Shown: one piece after another, positions 1 through 13,038 of the stretch | How the letters are laid out: each line of letters opens with the position of its first letter | Numbering within the stretch: position 1 is the stretch's first letter | Assembly: GCA_948567375.1 (NCBI GenBank) | Contig: OX419757.1 | Location: forward strand, 12,724,974 to 12,788,973 | Reading direction: 5' to 3' | Source: Lunularia cruciata | Lineage: Eukaryota; Streptophyta; Marchantiopsida; Lunulariales; Lunulariaceae | DNA: 64,000 bases | Made by a program: the position numbers and the translations under genes | The notes under the pieces: generated by a model | What the model was told of the DNA's origin: nothing | Database searches by the model: none | The model's input: only the letters and a program-made list of their open reading frames with translations

Positions 1-632
1 ACGTATTGGGCAGGGCATCATTACACAAAATCTATTCAAAGAAAAAACTCATACATTGGAGAGTGTTCAAAATATCCAAGAAGTGCATACTAAGTTCGAA
101 TTGCACTCGATAGCAAGAACTCTTTGAACTTCAAGTAACGATGAGCAGAGGTGATAAATCGTGTAGCCGTCCCGACTTATCATCACTCGTCATGGTCATG
201 TTATGGAACTAAAGTGGCATTTGTTATGAGTGTTCCCGGTGGAGCAGTGTTTATTGCTGCTAGCATGACGGGTCTAGTGGACGGCTGAAAGAAGACCTTA
301 AATTCATAGATGAATTTGAAGATTATAATTTATTTTAAAAACGAAAAACTTGAGAGAGAGCCCTTGTGACAGATTACTAAAGATAAAGATTGTAAAGATT
401 ACTAACTAAAATGGTGCTAGTAGCTCTATGCTCAATAGCTTTATAACATAGCTTTATATAGCTGATTTCGCTAATAATTACCAATCCTCGTCGCTAATTT
501 GCATCCCATGAACTTCCACTGCTGATTTACCAGTCTATTATGTACCGTAAACAAGAAAGCTAAGACTAATTGGCATGTATGTATGGACAGGAATGGTGAA
601 CCAAATCGAGCCTACATTTCAGAAAGAACCTG

Positions 633-2801
633 TTAAAGAACCTCCGAGCGCGCAAGCTTGGAAATTGAACAAAATGAATTACAATGAAGACATCGGAAAT
701 GGTGGCTTTGATATTCTGGACGATGGATGATGTTTGGGGCTTCTTTCTCGTTGATGTGATCGTAGAAGAGAATAGGATTGAACGGAGGAGCGCTTGGTGT
801 GTAGTTATCCATGTACATGTTGAATGGGTGGTCATTGGGAAAGCTCTCAAGCTCCGCCTTCTGATTAGGCTTAGAAGCAGGAGTTTCCCTCCACGATCCC
901 AATTCAGATGGTCCAAGAATTATGCTTCCCAAAGAAGTATTTTCCTCACAATCGCTTTTCGCACCGATATCCATAGTAACTGCATTTGAGGAGTAAGTCG
1001 CAAAGACGCTCAATGGTGGACAAGACCTGTCCGAAAAGCTACTTTGTGTCGATGTTTTGGCGGCATACAGCTCTGTTACCTCACCGAGTGGATGTTGATT
1101 TGATGACATTGGACTGTCGTCCGGTTGAGTAGTTTGAGTGTTCATAACGTATTGTTTCTGAGTCACTTCTGTTGCAGCTGCAAGCTCCGGCAAGACAAAT
1201 ACTGAAGCTCGGTCGTCTCTATCTACTTGGACGTAGTTCTGTACCTCAATATTTGTTGCGGAATCACCCTCATCAGGAGGAATTTCGAAACTCAAAAGTT
1301 TTGAGCCTTCAAATGTATTGATCAGGGGTTGGGCATTGCTTGGTGGGCGTGAATCCAAGACCTCGGCTGAATCTTGGGATACAAGGTGAGTTGGTCTTCC
1401 TGGAGTTGTGTTAGAGGATGCCTTTAAATCTTTTTGGTCACTGGTAACCAATCCTCCATGTGAAAGATTTATATGTACCTGCTGTCGAGAGGTCCACATG
1501 TTTTTTGAATCACTCGACGTCCATGTGTTACCTGGAGGAGTTTGGGTGCTATTCCACGTTGTAAAATTGTCATTTTGCGAGCGGTTGGCAGACTTTAGAC
1601 TTGAGGTTCTGAAACCTCCGATATGGAAAATATCACTCGCTACTTGCACCGCGCCGTCAGCAGCATCTTCAATCTCATTTGCCATCATGTAGGGGAATGA
1701 TCCTCCGGAAGGTGAATGAAATTCGAATGTGTCAATCCCCACGGGTTCTGTAATCTCGCTACAGCTCACTGCTGCAACTTCCTGCTGGTTGCTTGCACTC
1801 TCCTCGAGTCTAGTAGTCATCAATGTAGCGCAGTCTGTGCTAGCTAACTGTACTGGTTCAAACACGGATGGTAGGATTCCGTTATCTGAAGTCCCCCACA
1901 CTGGTTGATGGTCACATGAGGCATCAACCGAACTTGGATCAGGGTAAAGTGTTACAGCCCCGGTTGTCAGCTCAATATGATGATCACCAGACTCTGGCAG
2001 TAAATCTAGACTGCCGATTGCACAATCTTCATTCCTTGAAACCTCCAAAATGGCCATACATGAGAGTTGGCGATTTTCTGGCACTGGAGAATCAAGAGGT
2101 TTGCTTGTATCATCGCCATTGCCATTTCCCTTCAGATCCAGGGCTTGTTGGAAGTCCCACTTACCAGCAGAATGCGAACCTTGCAGATCTGAGCCACTGG
2201 CGGCATCCTTCTTCTCGCACGCTGATGTAGGAAGTTCATTTGAGGAGATTGATTGAGCAAATTTCAAGCTCCCAACTTTTGAGATTGTACCGTACATGCT
2301 TGTAACCTCTCCTCTTCTCATACCAGTTGTATTTCTGGCACAACTTTCCGACTTCTCCATTCGTAAGAAGAACTCGGGGTCATAGGGCTGCAACCACTCC
2401 CAACTCGGCCAGGATCTAGATAATCGTTTTCTTCGGGTATTTATTTGATTTTCCCCTGCAGGATTCGGTCTAGTTTCCTGAACGTCTCCCGAAGGCAAGT
2501 CAGCAGACGCTCGCAAGTCTCCTCCAGAATTTCTCTTTCTCGGGAGACCATATCCAGAATTAATGAGAAAAAGCATACCCAGAGTCATGAGCAAGGGCCG
2601 CACATAAAAGATGAAAGATTGTAGTGCTACGACCAGCAGTCTCATAGTCGAGTATACTACAAAAACAGGATTGACATGTAATATGGTTGCATAGGGGAAC
2701 AAAATCAGGAGGACCAGAAGAACAGGTACCAGATGTGAGTTACTTTGAATGAAAAAGCAAACCTCAGATCCGGAACTATTTCCATACTTGAATCGAGCCA
2801 T
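633..2801 (-). CDS. Unknown protein with hydrophobic N-terminus, about 722 aa
   Basis: A long uninterrupted minus-strand reading frame. The open frame reaches 2891, but its first codon there is GTG, so the ATG at 2799-2801 (protein begins MARFKYG) is the better start unless an upstream exon is spliced on. Residues about 15-85 hold two or three hydrophobic stretches (around VLLVLLILFPY, LLVVALQSFIFYV and LLMTLGMLFLI) that could be membrane segments or a signal anchor. A basic patch (RRKRLSRS) follows, then a long Ser/Thr/Glu-rich, low-complexity tail with no motif I recognise. A conserved-looking core (SWPSWEWLQPYDPEFFLRM) lies just after the basic patch. It has no close neighbour on its strand. 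I do not recognise the family. The long intact frame argues that it is real; the function is open. Confidence 0.65.
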   Translation of the reverse strand: MARFKYGNSSGSEVCFFIQSNSHLVPVLLVLLILFPYATILHVNPVFVVYSTMRLLVVALQSFIFYVRPLLMTLGMLFLINSGYGLPRKRNSGGDLRASADLPSGDVQETRPNPAGENQINTRRKRLSRSWPSWEWLQPYDPEFFLRMEKSESCARNTTGMRRGEVTSMYGTISKVGSLKFAQSISSNELPTSACEKKDAASGSDLQGSHSAGKWDFQQALDLKGNGNGDDTSKPLDSPVPENRQLSCMAILEVSRNEDCAIGSLDLLPESGDHHIELTTGAVTLYPDPSSVDASCDHQPVWGTSDNGILPSVFEPVQLASTDCATLMTTRLEESASNQQEVAAVSCSEITEPVGIDTFEFHSPSGGSFPYMMANEIEDAADGAVQVASDIFHIGGFRTSSLKSANRSQNDNFTTWNSTQTPPGNTWTSSDSKNMWTSRQQVHINLSHGGLVTSDQKDLKASSNTTPGRPTHLVSQDSAEVLDSRPPSNAQPLINTFEGSKLLSFEIPPDEGDSATNIEVQNYVQVDRDDRASVFVLPELAAATEVTQKQYVMNTQTTQPDDSPMSSNQHPLGEVTELYAAKTSTQSSFSDRSCPPLSVFATYSSNAVTMDIGAKSDCEENTSLGSIILGPSELGSWRETPASKPNQKAELESFPNDHPFNMYMDNYTPSAPPFNPILFYDHINEKEAPNIIHRPEYQSHHFRCLHCNSFCSISKLARSEVL

Positions 2802-3061
2802 ATTCTCTCCTTCCAAAAACTGTATCCTCCTTTCCAATTTCTTCGCAGTACAGCACGCGATGAAGAACGCGTTGCTAAATTCCACATCCACCAGTCAAAT
2901 TCTTTCAGGCCAATGTTAATGCTGCACTTGGGATGCAAATTTGACGAGGATGATGCAGAATCCTTCTGCTCAGGGATGTATCAACTGCCCTACGAGTTTC
3001 TTCTTGGAATGGAAGAGTTTTCGAGTGGAAGCCTTAAATCTCGAACTTCGAGGCTCTAAAG

Positions 3062-6000
3062 TGTGAGAATAAGAACACAATGGGTGAATGGTTCCTTACA
3101 ACCTTCCTCCGTATATATCATCGACTGCAATCTGGATATCCAAATCAAGTAGCTGAAATCTGACAAGGATCAATTCCCCCAGTCTTGAAGATCTTGAAGA
3201 AGATTTTCGGGATACAAAAAGCTGTTTCCTTACGTCGAGATACAAAACTTGTAAAGCGAACATTTCTCTTTCTTCAGAATTTATCCTGGCAAAAGAGTAT
3301 TGCAGTAAGTACCATCATGGCTGCAACTACGGCTTCGTTATCTATGATCTACTCGGGTGCTCGGACTCAGAAGCAGTAGAGTAAAACTGATTCCTCGTTG
3401 TGGTGCCACAAACGTCACAACCACCAGACGATCGACTCCTGATGGACCTTGGACAAACTAGAATCTAACAAGTGTACGGTCGGTAGCATGAGAGTTGGTC
3501 GTGGGAAGTAGCAAGATCCCGACACGTGGCACATGAAACGACAAGCTTTCCCTGATTCAAAGTAGAGGGTAGTCTTGTCTTCTGATCATGAAATTCTTAT
3601 ATCTCTACAACCATGAATAGAACTCAACTACAACAAAGTTTGATATGGTCATTGTTGCTTTTCCACTGTAAAAAGTCAGGAATGCGGACGCACCTTCACG
3701 TGCATGTGAAACATAGTGTTTTTAACGTTGCTAAAATATGGAAGACGCCTTGACATCGTCAAGTTGCAGACTTCTTTATTCTTGTACCTACTCCTGATAA
3801 GGTCTTAAAGCTAAGCTTGATAGCCATCACCTTCAGGAGAAAGTCTGAATGGGATGGAGTCGGTGACTCAGAGAAATACAGACCAGTCCGGGAGATATAG
3901 AACTTTAAGGCTTGGCACTGCTTGGAATGTCACGTCAAAATCGAAGAACTGTTACTGTAACAAATTTCTTTTCGTGCATGAATCGCAAAAGGAAACTTTT
4001 AAGAGCCTGGACCGGTTGATTATCGTAGACAACATCCTCGTGATTGGCAAGTCTTCTATCTTTTGATGTCAATGAGCTAACTAAAGGCAATATTGACATC
4101 TACGATCTGCTATCTAATTTGACGCCAAGAACTGGTAAGATGTGAACTTCACTTTGATAGACCCAGTAAGTAAGAGGTAGATTCCATGCTACATGCTCAG
4201 TATCACATGTAGCTCAAACCTTCAATATAGCTTAGTGACCATAAGCCTTCATGGAATATCAAATGCATGCGCTCGAAACGAACAGAGATCGGGGTCTGAA
4301 TGCTTTCGTTTCATCACCGAGAGTTACTGTTATTGCAACCAGGTGCCTCCTGAAACTTTTATCAGAGGGAAGCTAGATAAACTTAATCAACATTTGGCGA
4401 TATCGGTTCCGTGCACAATTACTATTGGCCAAGACATTAACGCTGTACTACTTAAAACCGGAGTCCGACCGTAACATAACGTAAATTATATTTCGATTTC
4501 ATGTCAGCTTCAGAGGAAATTTTCATATATCTTTCCAAATGTCAACAGCATCATCATAGTCGAATTTATAGTCGCAGGTTGGTTTCAAGCTTAGGAACTG
4601 AGGTCCAGAACTTCCCTGAATCAGTAAAGTAGGTCTGCAGGATTCACTTCACATCTTTAATTGCAGGTCAATGTCTGTAGTTGTCACCTGCTAAATGGCA
4701 CCAACCTGCTCGTAATGAAGCTTCCTAGACTCTACTTGCCCTGAGTAAACTATTCATGCCGTTTTCAAGCACATGCTAAAGTAGCCATCTCCGTCGATCG
4801 AATCAAAAACGATTTTGCTAGTATCACTCTCTCCTTGTAAAACTTTTATGTCCATCTAATCTCTGTTAAAAGGGCCTGGCGACTTCTCTGGCCCTTTTCA
4901 TTACGGTGACAAGGCAACTTATGCTTGAGTATAGTAGTTGCAACCGCGCATGCATGCTTACTACGGAATCCAAAACGCCACACCATGGAAATTTAAACCT
5001 TTTCCGCAGAAAGTGACTTAGCGTTCGAGAAACAAAAGCCTTGATCCTACGTCGAATTTCTTTGATCCGACCCGAATCAGTGGCAGACGCATATGATATG
5101 TGCGCATCCTTGAACTTTCGGGAGCTGGAACCACGATGTCCTACTATTCTTCAAAATGAGCAGTTGTTATTTATGTAACTTCCTAGATCTTCTTTCGAGT
5201 GCTGACCTCATTTTCTTTGCTTCGAAAATTTCAGATAATGAAACGAAATGGAATCCGTAGCTTACTAGATCTTGGCTTAAAAAGCTGTAAAGCTACGCAT
5301 ACGTATTTGTGGTTATGTTGAAGCATTGACTGTCCATCTGCAACAATCGTCATTGCACGACCTCGGTTCGTTTGCTTTCTACCATAGGTTGCGCAGATAC
5401 TGATACTTGCAAACCGTCACTGAAACGGTTGTCTGTCGTGTACATCCAATGTTCGAAATCTTAAGAATTGGAGTCTGACATGAATGCCTATAGCAGTGTG
5501 CAGAGAGCACGTAGTATTTGACTGCAGGACACTGTGTCTGCGCTGCTCTAATTTCACATATATCATAGAATGTAAAATTCCCAGGGGAACGAACAAGGAT
5601 GTCCCTTGTATCTTGCCGGCAAATGCATATTTTATATGGTTTTATCTGTAGTCTATCTCTGCAAGCAGTCTTCTGCTTGCAGACATAGAGTACATCGAAC
5701 CTGAACGTTGGAAAATTGCACTTTCCGTACCTAAATTAACAAAAAGATTCATGACAACCACACCCAAACTCGCTACGTGGCGACAGTCTAACATGACTAT
5801 TTTCGTTTTAGTTATGCAACGGACAATGTTATTACGTCCACGTCGGTCTACAAAACATGTCTGTTGCTTCAGTTTTAAATATGTAAGACAATGCTGTTAG
5901 CTGTCCATTTCGTCATCAGGCTACTTATATTACTGTGTCATAAAAAGAACTTGAGCTTTTACTTTGGAATGATGTTCCTGAATTTGCTGTCTGCCAGTTC
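3062..6000. other. No gene recognised
   Basis: Only short frames occur here, without paired splice signals or recognisable motifs. The part next to 2.8-3.4 kb is presumably the upstream region of the minus-strand gene ending at 633, but I see no specific promoter element that I could defend. Confidence 0.5.
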
Positions 6001-6017
6001 GAGATAGACCTACGGTT

Positions 6018-6072
6018 GGTGCTATTTCAGAACAGGTCCAACAGCTACTTGGACCTGTTCTGAAACAGCACC
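6018..6072. repeat. Near-perfect foldback (24-nt arms, 7-nt loop)
   Basis: The arms at 6018-6041 and 6049-6072 are inverted complements with a single mismatch, separated by CAGCTAC. A short direct repeat (CTGCCAGTTC then G or C then AGAT) lies outside, near 5992 and 6088. The structure could be a small foldback insertion or a hairpin transcript. The loop is short for a typical plant miRNA precursor. Confidence 0.8.
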
Positions 6073-6539
6073 ATAAAACAGGTTGCCTGCCAGTTCCAGA
6101 TTATCAATCATGAGTATCTTCTCGATCTACTCTGAATCTAGAATCCTTCATTAGGAGTTGAAAAATGTTTGACCAAATCTGTTGGATAGGGATCTCATTT
6201 ATCGTGACCTTTCGGGGACTCTATAGCGCCCAAAAATCAATCGACCAGATAGAATATAGAGTTTAGGGTCCAGATAAGATACAGAGTTTACCCTTGGAAG
6301 TTGACTACTTGAATGATACTAAATGACTAACTCGGACACCATATAAAATGTACATAACGGAGTTATAAATTGACTCCATCATCAACTAATCATTTCGACC
6401 TTTTCTTCCATGGTATCAAAAGAGGTAAATTTTAGCCTCTCGCTCTTTTCATAATTGTTGCTAGTTTAACAAAGATTAATTAGGGACATCTCCAAGTTGT
6501 TGTTCTCCTATCCTAGCAAGTTTATTGGAAATAACAATT

Positions 6540-8100
6540 ACTGATGTTGGGCTGTAATTATCCTTGGTCTACTCTATGGTTACAAGGTATGGACCTATGT
6601 GGGTTCACTACTGCTGCACATGGAGAGGACTCTAATGTGTATGAGGCAGAGGCAAGAGGCCAAATAGTATACCCCAAGGCACCAAGAATTGCAACAAGGA
6701 ATAAAGAGCAGAAGACACAACCAAAAAAAAAAGCAAGAAAACCAAGTAAAACTACTACTCCAAGTCAAGTGAGTGAAAGTAAGAAAGTAATCTACTGCTG
6801 AACTGTATGATATAGGTCCTCCAGTAGGATTTTTGGTAAATGAGGAGAGAGGGTATTAGACTTGATGTGAGCTACTACTGCATTGTTAGTCTATGAAGAC
6901 CCAAGTAGAAACACTATAACGTGATAGACTTGTTGTCTAAAGTAGGTGGGGAGCATGGCTGGAGACACAACAAGAGTTACTATCCTGTGCAAGGACCCTC
7001 ACACGCCTTTGTGATAGCTTAGTGTTGATGTGCTTATTGTATAATTAGTAAGAACAGGTCATTCACATGAGGATACAGGTTGGAAATGACTAAGAATGAA
7101 CTAAAGCGTCACAATGTCACATTTTATTATTAATATTATTTTAACCTATATGGCATGAACCACTCCTAGAAGAGTGGAATGTCATCAACAATGGGGCACT
7201 ACTGCAAAAAGAAAACAAAAGAATCACTTTCATTCTTAGTTCTACTCGGGATTGCACTTGAAGGTGATGGCTCACTTCACTCCAAGTGCCACTTCATTCC
7301 AAAGTTGTCACTCTCACAAATGCAATCCACACTTCCAAGAAGGCACAACTTACAGGACACACCTCATGTTAGCTGAATGTCTAAGTTTTTGGATTCCATG
7401 GTATTGCCCATGTAGTGAGCTTCCCAATCCACTCATTGCAAAAGTTCACACCTTTATCAAGGGTAAGTACCTTCTTGGTACTGAGCACTTGAGACCTTAC
7501 TATCAAATTTTAATTCTAGTTTTTCCTAGACACATTGACAACAAGGTGCACTCTCCATTGCCTAGACACCACAACATAAAATGGAGAGTGCACCAAACTT
7601 GCAAAGAATTCAGAGTACTCTTTACTTGTAATCAAAGTATGAAGAAAACAAACACAAGCACCTTTGGTCCTCAGCCTTAAGTACCTTTTTTGGCTTTGGG
7701 CCAAATGGATCACAATTCCAAGTGGATTTCCTCAAAATTCTAAACTACACTATACATCACTTGCTTAAGGATCTAATCCTTTTTTATCCTAATTACCTAT
7801 CGATTCATGAGATGTCTAACACATGTCAAGGAAGGTGTCAGGTCTTACCCACTAAGCTACTTTTAAACTACAATGCCAAAGTCTTGTACAATTTCTACAT
7901 GAAGTTTATACAAATCCAATTGTGAATGCTATTGTACAACTCTGAGTATTTGGCTAGATGTGGCAAAGTGCCTGTGTACTCAAAGGGATTCCCTTTAGAG
8001 GAGTACCTTTGACTTGGATTTTTGGGGGTGATGGACTATGTTCACCCCTAAGGTACTTAATTAATTGATCAGTTTGATCCTGATACCTAGCTATTTCTAA
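6540..8100. other. No gene recognised
   Basis: Short frames of at most 142 codons appear on the plus strand, but none has a motif or plausible exon borders. The stretch could be old transposon debris; I see no terminal repeats bounding it. Confidence 0.4.
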
Positions 8101-10130
8101 TAGATAGTTTTTGCAAGTTTTTATGAATTTCTTGTCAATGTGTTCTCTTGACTCCAAGGATAGGAGGTTCATCCTCTCCTCATAGACCTGATACTAAAAA
8201 ATTTGAAATAGACCTGACCCCTAAACCTTGAAATTCAGCTAATGGTGTTTTGTTTGCAGTGCTCAAAGTTGTACTCCTTCTTTCAGTTTCTCAACAAAGA
8301 AATTGCAGACCTCCTCCATCTAATGAATTGTCTTGAGCCCAATCTTCTTCCATCTATTTAGTCCAAGTATCCCAATCTACCTTCTATATTTCATGCAAGC
8401 AAGTAATCTATGCCTGCTTGGCCTTTTCTTCCTCTATTCCTTGGTTAGGCAATCCAGTTGCAGTGCCACCTCTTGTTGATATTAGCGCAATTGAAATTCT
8501 AAGGTGAAAACTCAATCGTTACTTTTATTCAATTCACCGCAACTGCTCTCCAACTCCTAGCACTTGCCATGAAATCAGTCATCATCTTCCTTCTGTATTG
8601 CTTGTGCTCAACTCTAAGTGCAGTCAACTCATCTTACACCTTCTGGGTTTCCTTGGCTTGGTGGTCACACTAGTTCTCCAAGGTGGCATTCCTTTTGAGT
8701 TCTTGGTTTTCTTGCATCAAGACATCTACCTTTGTGGCCTGTTCCTTGTACAAGTCTCTGGCTTTCATTGCTTTCTCCTTCACCGTGTCTTCTCTGGCCT
8801 TCCGAGTGTAGACTTGTTTCTGCATATTTCAAACAAGTGTAGTATAATCCACAATGTCAGGACATTTGGTCTGGTACTAGGGCAATAGTACGTCCATCAG
8901 TTGTAGTGCAACTCCTACTAAATATATCACAAAATAGCTCCTTCTCAAATTGGCATTTGCACTCAAGGTGTTGATTCTTCTCCAAGTGTAGACTACATCC
9001 CGGGTGAAGTATTTGGAACATCAGCATCAATGTTAACATATTGCTCTTTGGCATAATTGGTGATTTTATCATCCTCTCTTGCAAGACTTCAATCTCATTT
9101 GGAACTTCAATCAAAGGTTCTTGGGCATTTGAGCACTCATCTTGATCTTGATGTTCTTCAATGGCTTCCGCCTCTTTGATGGGACTCAATAGCATTTTTT
9201 TCTGGCATCGCAACCTCTCCTCTTATGTCCTCCTCAGGTCTTGCTAGGGATTCCTTCATTTCTTGGTCTGCAAGTTTGGAAAAAACTATGCATCCTCCCA
9301 ATTCTCATCTTCTTCTCCTTTTTTTGATGCAGATGATGATGCTTGTAGGGTGAAAGACCCTTCTTTATCTTTATTGTCTCCATTATCTTTTGTATTATTG
9401 GCTTCTCTTGCTGATGAGGATACATCTAAGTGCTTGATCTTGGCTTCTTGTTTGAGGAAGGTTGCTTCATTGAGGTGATATTATTCTCTTGGCATCCTTT
9501 GGTACTGCAAAATTTTCATCTATAGGCAGAAAGAGTCATGAATTTGCAAATATGGCATCAACCCCTTTGTACTTAGTAATCAAGGTTGGTCCTTTAGGTT
9601 GGTCATCAAAATAATATGTAAGATGAGAGTGAGTGGGGAACCTCTTCCTCTCCTCTCTAGTTAGACGATTGCTCTCCATGTATTAATGTATAGGAAATGG
9701 AGTAAGGTAGGTTGCACTTTTGTCCTTCTCAATGTCTTTGTGCACGGTCTTGGCCTATTGATCAAACATGTGTGCCCAATCTACGGGCTTGCTTGAATAC
9801 ATGTAATCAAAAAATAAAGCCTAGCTATTAGTCAAGTAGGTGGTTCATTTGGATTTGAAGAGTTTCATAACTGCCCCTACTATAGCATTCATGCATAGAT
9901 TTTGTAACTGGCTACCTCTTCCCATTGTTTCTTGACCTCTTATCAATGAAGGTGGCCTTGATCCCTACCGTTGAGAGCTTGTCAAAAAAATTAGAGTCAA
10001 TGTTCATGGCTCATGCAACTCTTGCATTTGGACCAAGTACCATTTGCCAATGGTCTTATTCCTTAATGCGTTCTCTCTCTTCCCCCTCATTTTGTGGATC
10101 ATGGTGAAGTCCATCAATTCTTGGTTCTAG
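8100..10130 (-). pseudogene. Decayed gene for a coiled-coil protein, family unknown
   Basis: Read on the minus strand from about 10130 down, protein-like sequence runs through several stops and frame changes. A stretch near 9650-9480 (TYYFDDQPKGPTLITKYKG, later FLPIDENFAVPKDAKRI) looks like a folded domain I cannot name. A Glu/Gln-rich part follows near 9213-8857. Then comes a coiled-coil-like Lys/Glu/Leu-rich part near 8840-8550 (KAREDTVKEKAMKARDLYKE, LMQENQELKRN). Many stop codons look like single changes from CAA, CAG or TGG. It could be a dead host gene or a gag-like or accessory gene of an old transposon. It ends just left of the element starting at 10529. Confidence 0.45.
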
Positions 10131-10528
10131 AGCAAGAATCCCAAGTGTTTGCTCTAGATCACTATAGTTCTAGTGAATGTCACATTTCTTTTTACTATAC
10201 AAGACCTAATCATGGCCTCTAGAATCCTTTTATTTGCTCTAGGTGCAACAACCATGATTCTTGATGGTATAAAGAAAGAGAAATCTGTGGTGGTTCTACT
10301 CTAAGTATCATGTGCACTTTAGTGCTAAGAATCATTGTGAGTAAAACCTCACAAAAAAATGCAAAGGGCTCTTTCTTGGTTCTTGGCAAGGGAAAGGTGC
10401 TAAGCAATCAACAATGCAAGTAAGTGAATCTAAAAAGAGTGTGGTTTTTGGCCAAAATCCTCATTCTATAGTTTAGATCCTTGGTCATTCCTTAGCCATT
10501 TGGCAATTAAGAAGCAGATGGGCACTTG

Positions 10529-11277
10529 TGTAATACCAAGAGCTCGCCATATGATCTAGATGTGAAATTTGGTTTGGTAACATCTAGAATTATTTTATAC
10601 ATGATGGTCAAAATAGATCAGATAGAAGTATCACCAAAAGAGTACTTCTACTTGTAGGGTGGAAACCAAAATGAACTTGAGAACCTTAGAACCAATAGCT
10701 AGACATATGATTTAAAGGTGAGAATTGGTTTGGTAACATCTGGAAGTATGTTACACATGATGGACTAAACATATCAGAAAGAGGTATCACCAAAAGGGGA
10801 CTTCTACTAATAGAGTAGGAACCGAAATATGCCTAAAATCTTTGAAGGCAATTTTGGACGCCTAAACGGATGAATTAGACCTAAAAAATGTGCAAATTTC
10901 CCCCCTCCACCTCCTCCCCCTTACAAAGTAAATTTTGGCCTTCCCTCCCCTCCTGGTTTGTCTTGTCGACAGCTTTCCACGGTACCTTACGTGATTCTGA
11001 GACTCCTACATGCAGATTCCCTTAAAGATTCCCTCCGGTCAAAGCTTGTTTGACCAGCTAGATAGGACCTAGACCAACATGTCACCCATCCAAGTACGTA
11101 ATCCAAGGGTGGAGCTTGCTGACATGTCACCTATCTATGTGCCTAATCCTATGGTAGAGCTTCCTTGGAGGAGATCCTCTTGGTCTATATAATAAAGAGA
11201 AGGTGCTCCTTTGGGGCACCAAATGTTTGAGTGTAAAGTCTATGTTTTCTCTCTTCTCCTATCCTTGGAGTATTACA
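10529..11277 (+). repeat. 5' LTR of element 1
   Basis: It begins TGTAATACC and ends GTATTACA, and is directly followed by a primer-site-like sequence. It matches 32381-32712 over its first 330 bases and 32713-33458 over its full length (749 against 746 bases). No coding capacity is evident. Confidence 0.85.
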
Positions 11278-11278
11278 A

Positions 11279-11294
11279 AGATATCAAAGCGAGT
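11279..11294 (+). promoter_or_regulatory. Primer binding site of element 1 (initiator Met tRNA type)
   Basis: The sequence AGATATCAAAGCGAGTG just after the LTR resembles the common plant primer site TGGTATCAGAGC, with three or four substitutions. The equivalent position after the second LTR copy (33459 onward) reads AGTATCAAAATGAG. The match is degraded but sits exactly where a primer site must be. Confidence 0.6.
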
Positions 11295-11849
11295 GTCTTA
11301 GTCCAAGAGAGTGGATCACTCCTCTTGGAAGAGCACAAACTACTAAAACTAAGTAATTTGAGGTGTAGAACATAGAATAATTACGAAACTTAGGAAGGAC
11401 TTTAGAGAGTAGATGGGATGGATGCACCGGGAGGACAATTTCCCACACCTAGCTTTCCATTCCTCAATCTATTCCACATCAAGGTTATGTACATCCAACA
11501 TGAGCAAATGAGGGTATTGCTAGTTTATCACTTTGGTGCAAAATTCATGGATAGGGTGATGAACTCACCAAATCCAGTGATTCTACTTGTGGTGGTATAT
11601 GACAGAGAGTGTGATTTGACAATCTACATTCTATTATGATGATTTGGATGTGAATATCCCAAATCCTCTCCCTTTCAACACTCAAGTAGAAATCCGTTAT
11701 GTAGTGATGTTTAGAAATTTTGTGGTTAGGAATTTTGGCGAGGAGTATTATCAACGAGTGATAGCTTTTGAGGTCCTAATGGTAGTTCTAATAGTTTGTG
11801 CGTCTTCCAGAGTGATCATATTGACTCTATATTGAAGTAGACATGAGCA

Positions 11850-12960
11850 TTTGATTGTTGCATGAACCATGGATCTGCAATTGCAAGAGCTAGTGCAAGG
11901 AATGCAAGGGATATTGAATGAATTTTGAGAGATTAAGATGACCATGGAGGCATTACAAAGTCAAGTGCATATTCTCAAGAACAATCTAGGGCCATGCAAG
12001 AAGAAGAGCCGTCTCAAAACACAATACCTACAACTAAACTACTTGGAGAGGCACTTGTTCCTACAAACCCTATCAACAATAAAGCCACATTGCTACTCCG
12101 GATGAAGAAGACCTGCAACATCAAGCCTTACAAGGGGCATAGTGGAAAATTGCATCTCTGAATGATTAAATATTTCTGATTGTTCTCAACAGAGATCATG
12201 GAGCATGCTGTAGGCGTGTTTGCATGTGGGTACTTGACCGATAAAGCCCTCACATGGTATGATGCTTGGGAATGATCCATGTTGGCCAAGAGAAGGGAGG
12301 TCACGTGGACGGCAATGCAAGAAGAATTGCTAAAGAATTTCCAATTGGTGGATTTGTGCAGATGGCTCAAACCCGACTGCGGGGATTGAGATAGAAGAAT
12401 AGCATACAAGAGTATGTGGAGGTATTTTTGGATCTACAAGTTGTGATAACAGACATGAGTCTAATAGAGGCTCTCGACAATTTCAAATGAGGCTTAAAGG
12501 AGCAGGTTTGCCAAGAAGTCATTGTGCAAAATCCTCGCATAGTATTTGAAGCCATTGCTTGCACGCAAAGAATAACAAGAGCATTGGGTGGAGGTGCAAG
12601 AGAAGTTCAACCTCGACATTATTGGGCAAAAATGCCACACACGGGTAGACTAGTACCAATGGAATTGGGCAACCTTTGATTTTGAGATCAAGGAGCACAA
12701 CCACTTCAAGGGGAGCGTGGACAAGTAGAAGAACAAAGAGTTGGAGTTCCACAAGGAGAAGGAACTTGAGGAGAACAACGTCATTGCTACAATTGTGGCC
12801 ATATTGGGCACATATCTACCAACTGTTGCACTTCTTTCCCTAGAGGCCCTTGGCCTCTGTATAGGCAATCTTTGAACAACATGGAGAGGCAAATTGAAGA
12901 AGAGGAGGTAGAAATCACTTTGGAAAACAAAGATTGCCAGTAAATGTACCTCACGGCCTT
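11850..12960 (+). pseudogene. gag remnant of element 1
   Basis: Gag-like protein sequence is recoverable in shifting frames. A segment near 12250-12370 contains ALTWYDAWE and a following Trp/Leu-rich part typical of the retrotransposon gag domain. A CCHC zinc knuckle lies at 12785-12826 (CYNCGHIGHISTNC). Several in-frame stops separate these parts, so no intact capsid can be made. The upstream leader 11295-11850 shows no clear coding. Confidence 0.65.
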
Positions 12961-13038
12961 ACTGGCTCAATAAGGAAGTTGAGAAGTGAGGGAAGGAAGA
13001 AGACTAATGTGCAAAGATCCTAAAAGGTAACCTCACAA

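Noticed and set aside
684..989. Plus-strand open frame of 101 codons
   Set aside because: It is a shadow of the long minus-strand gene ending at 633 and has no motif.
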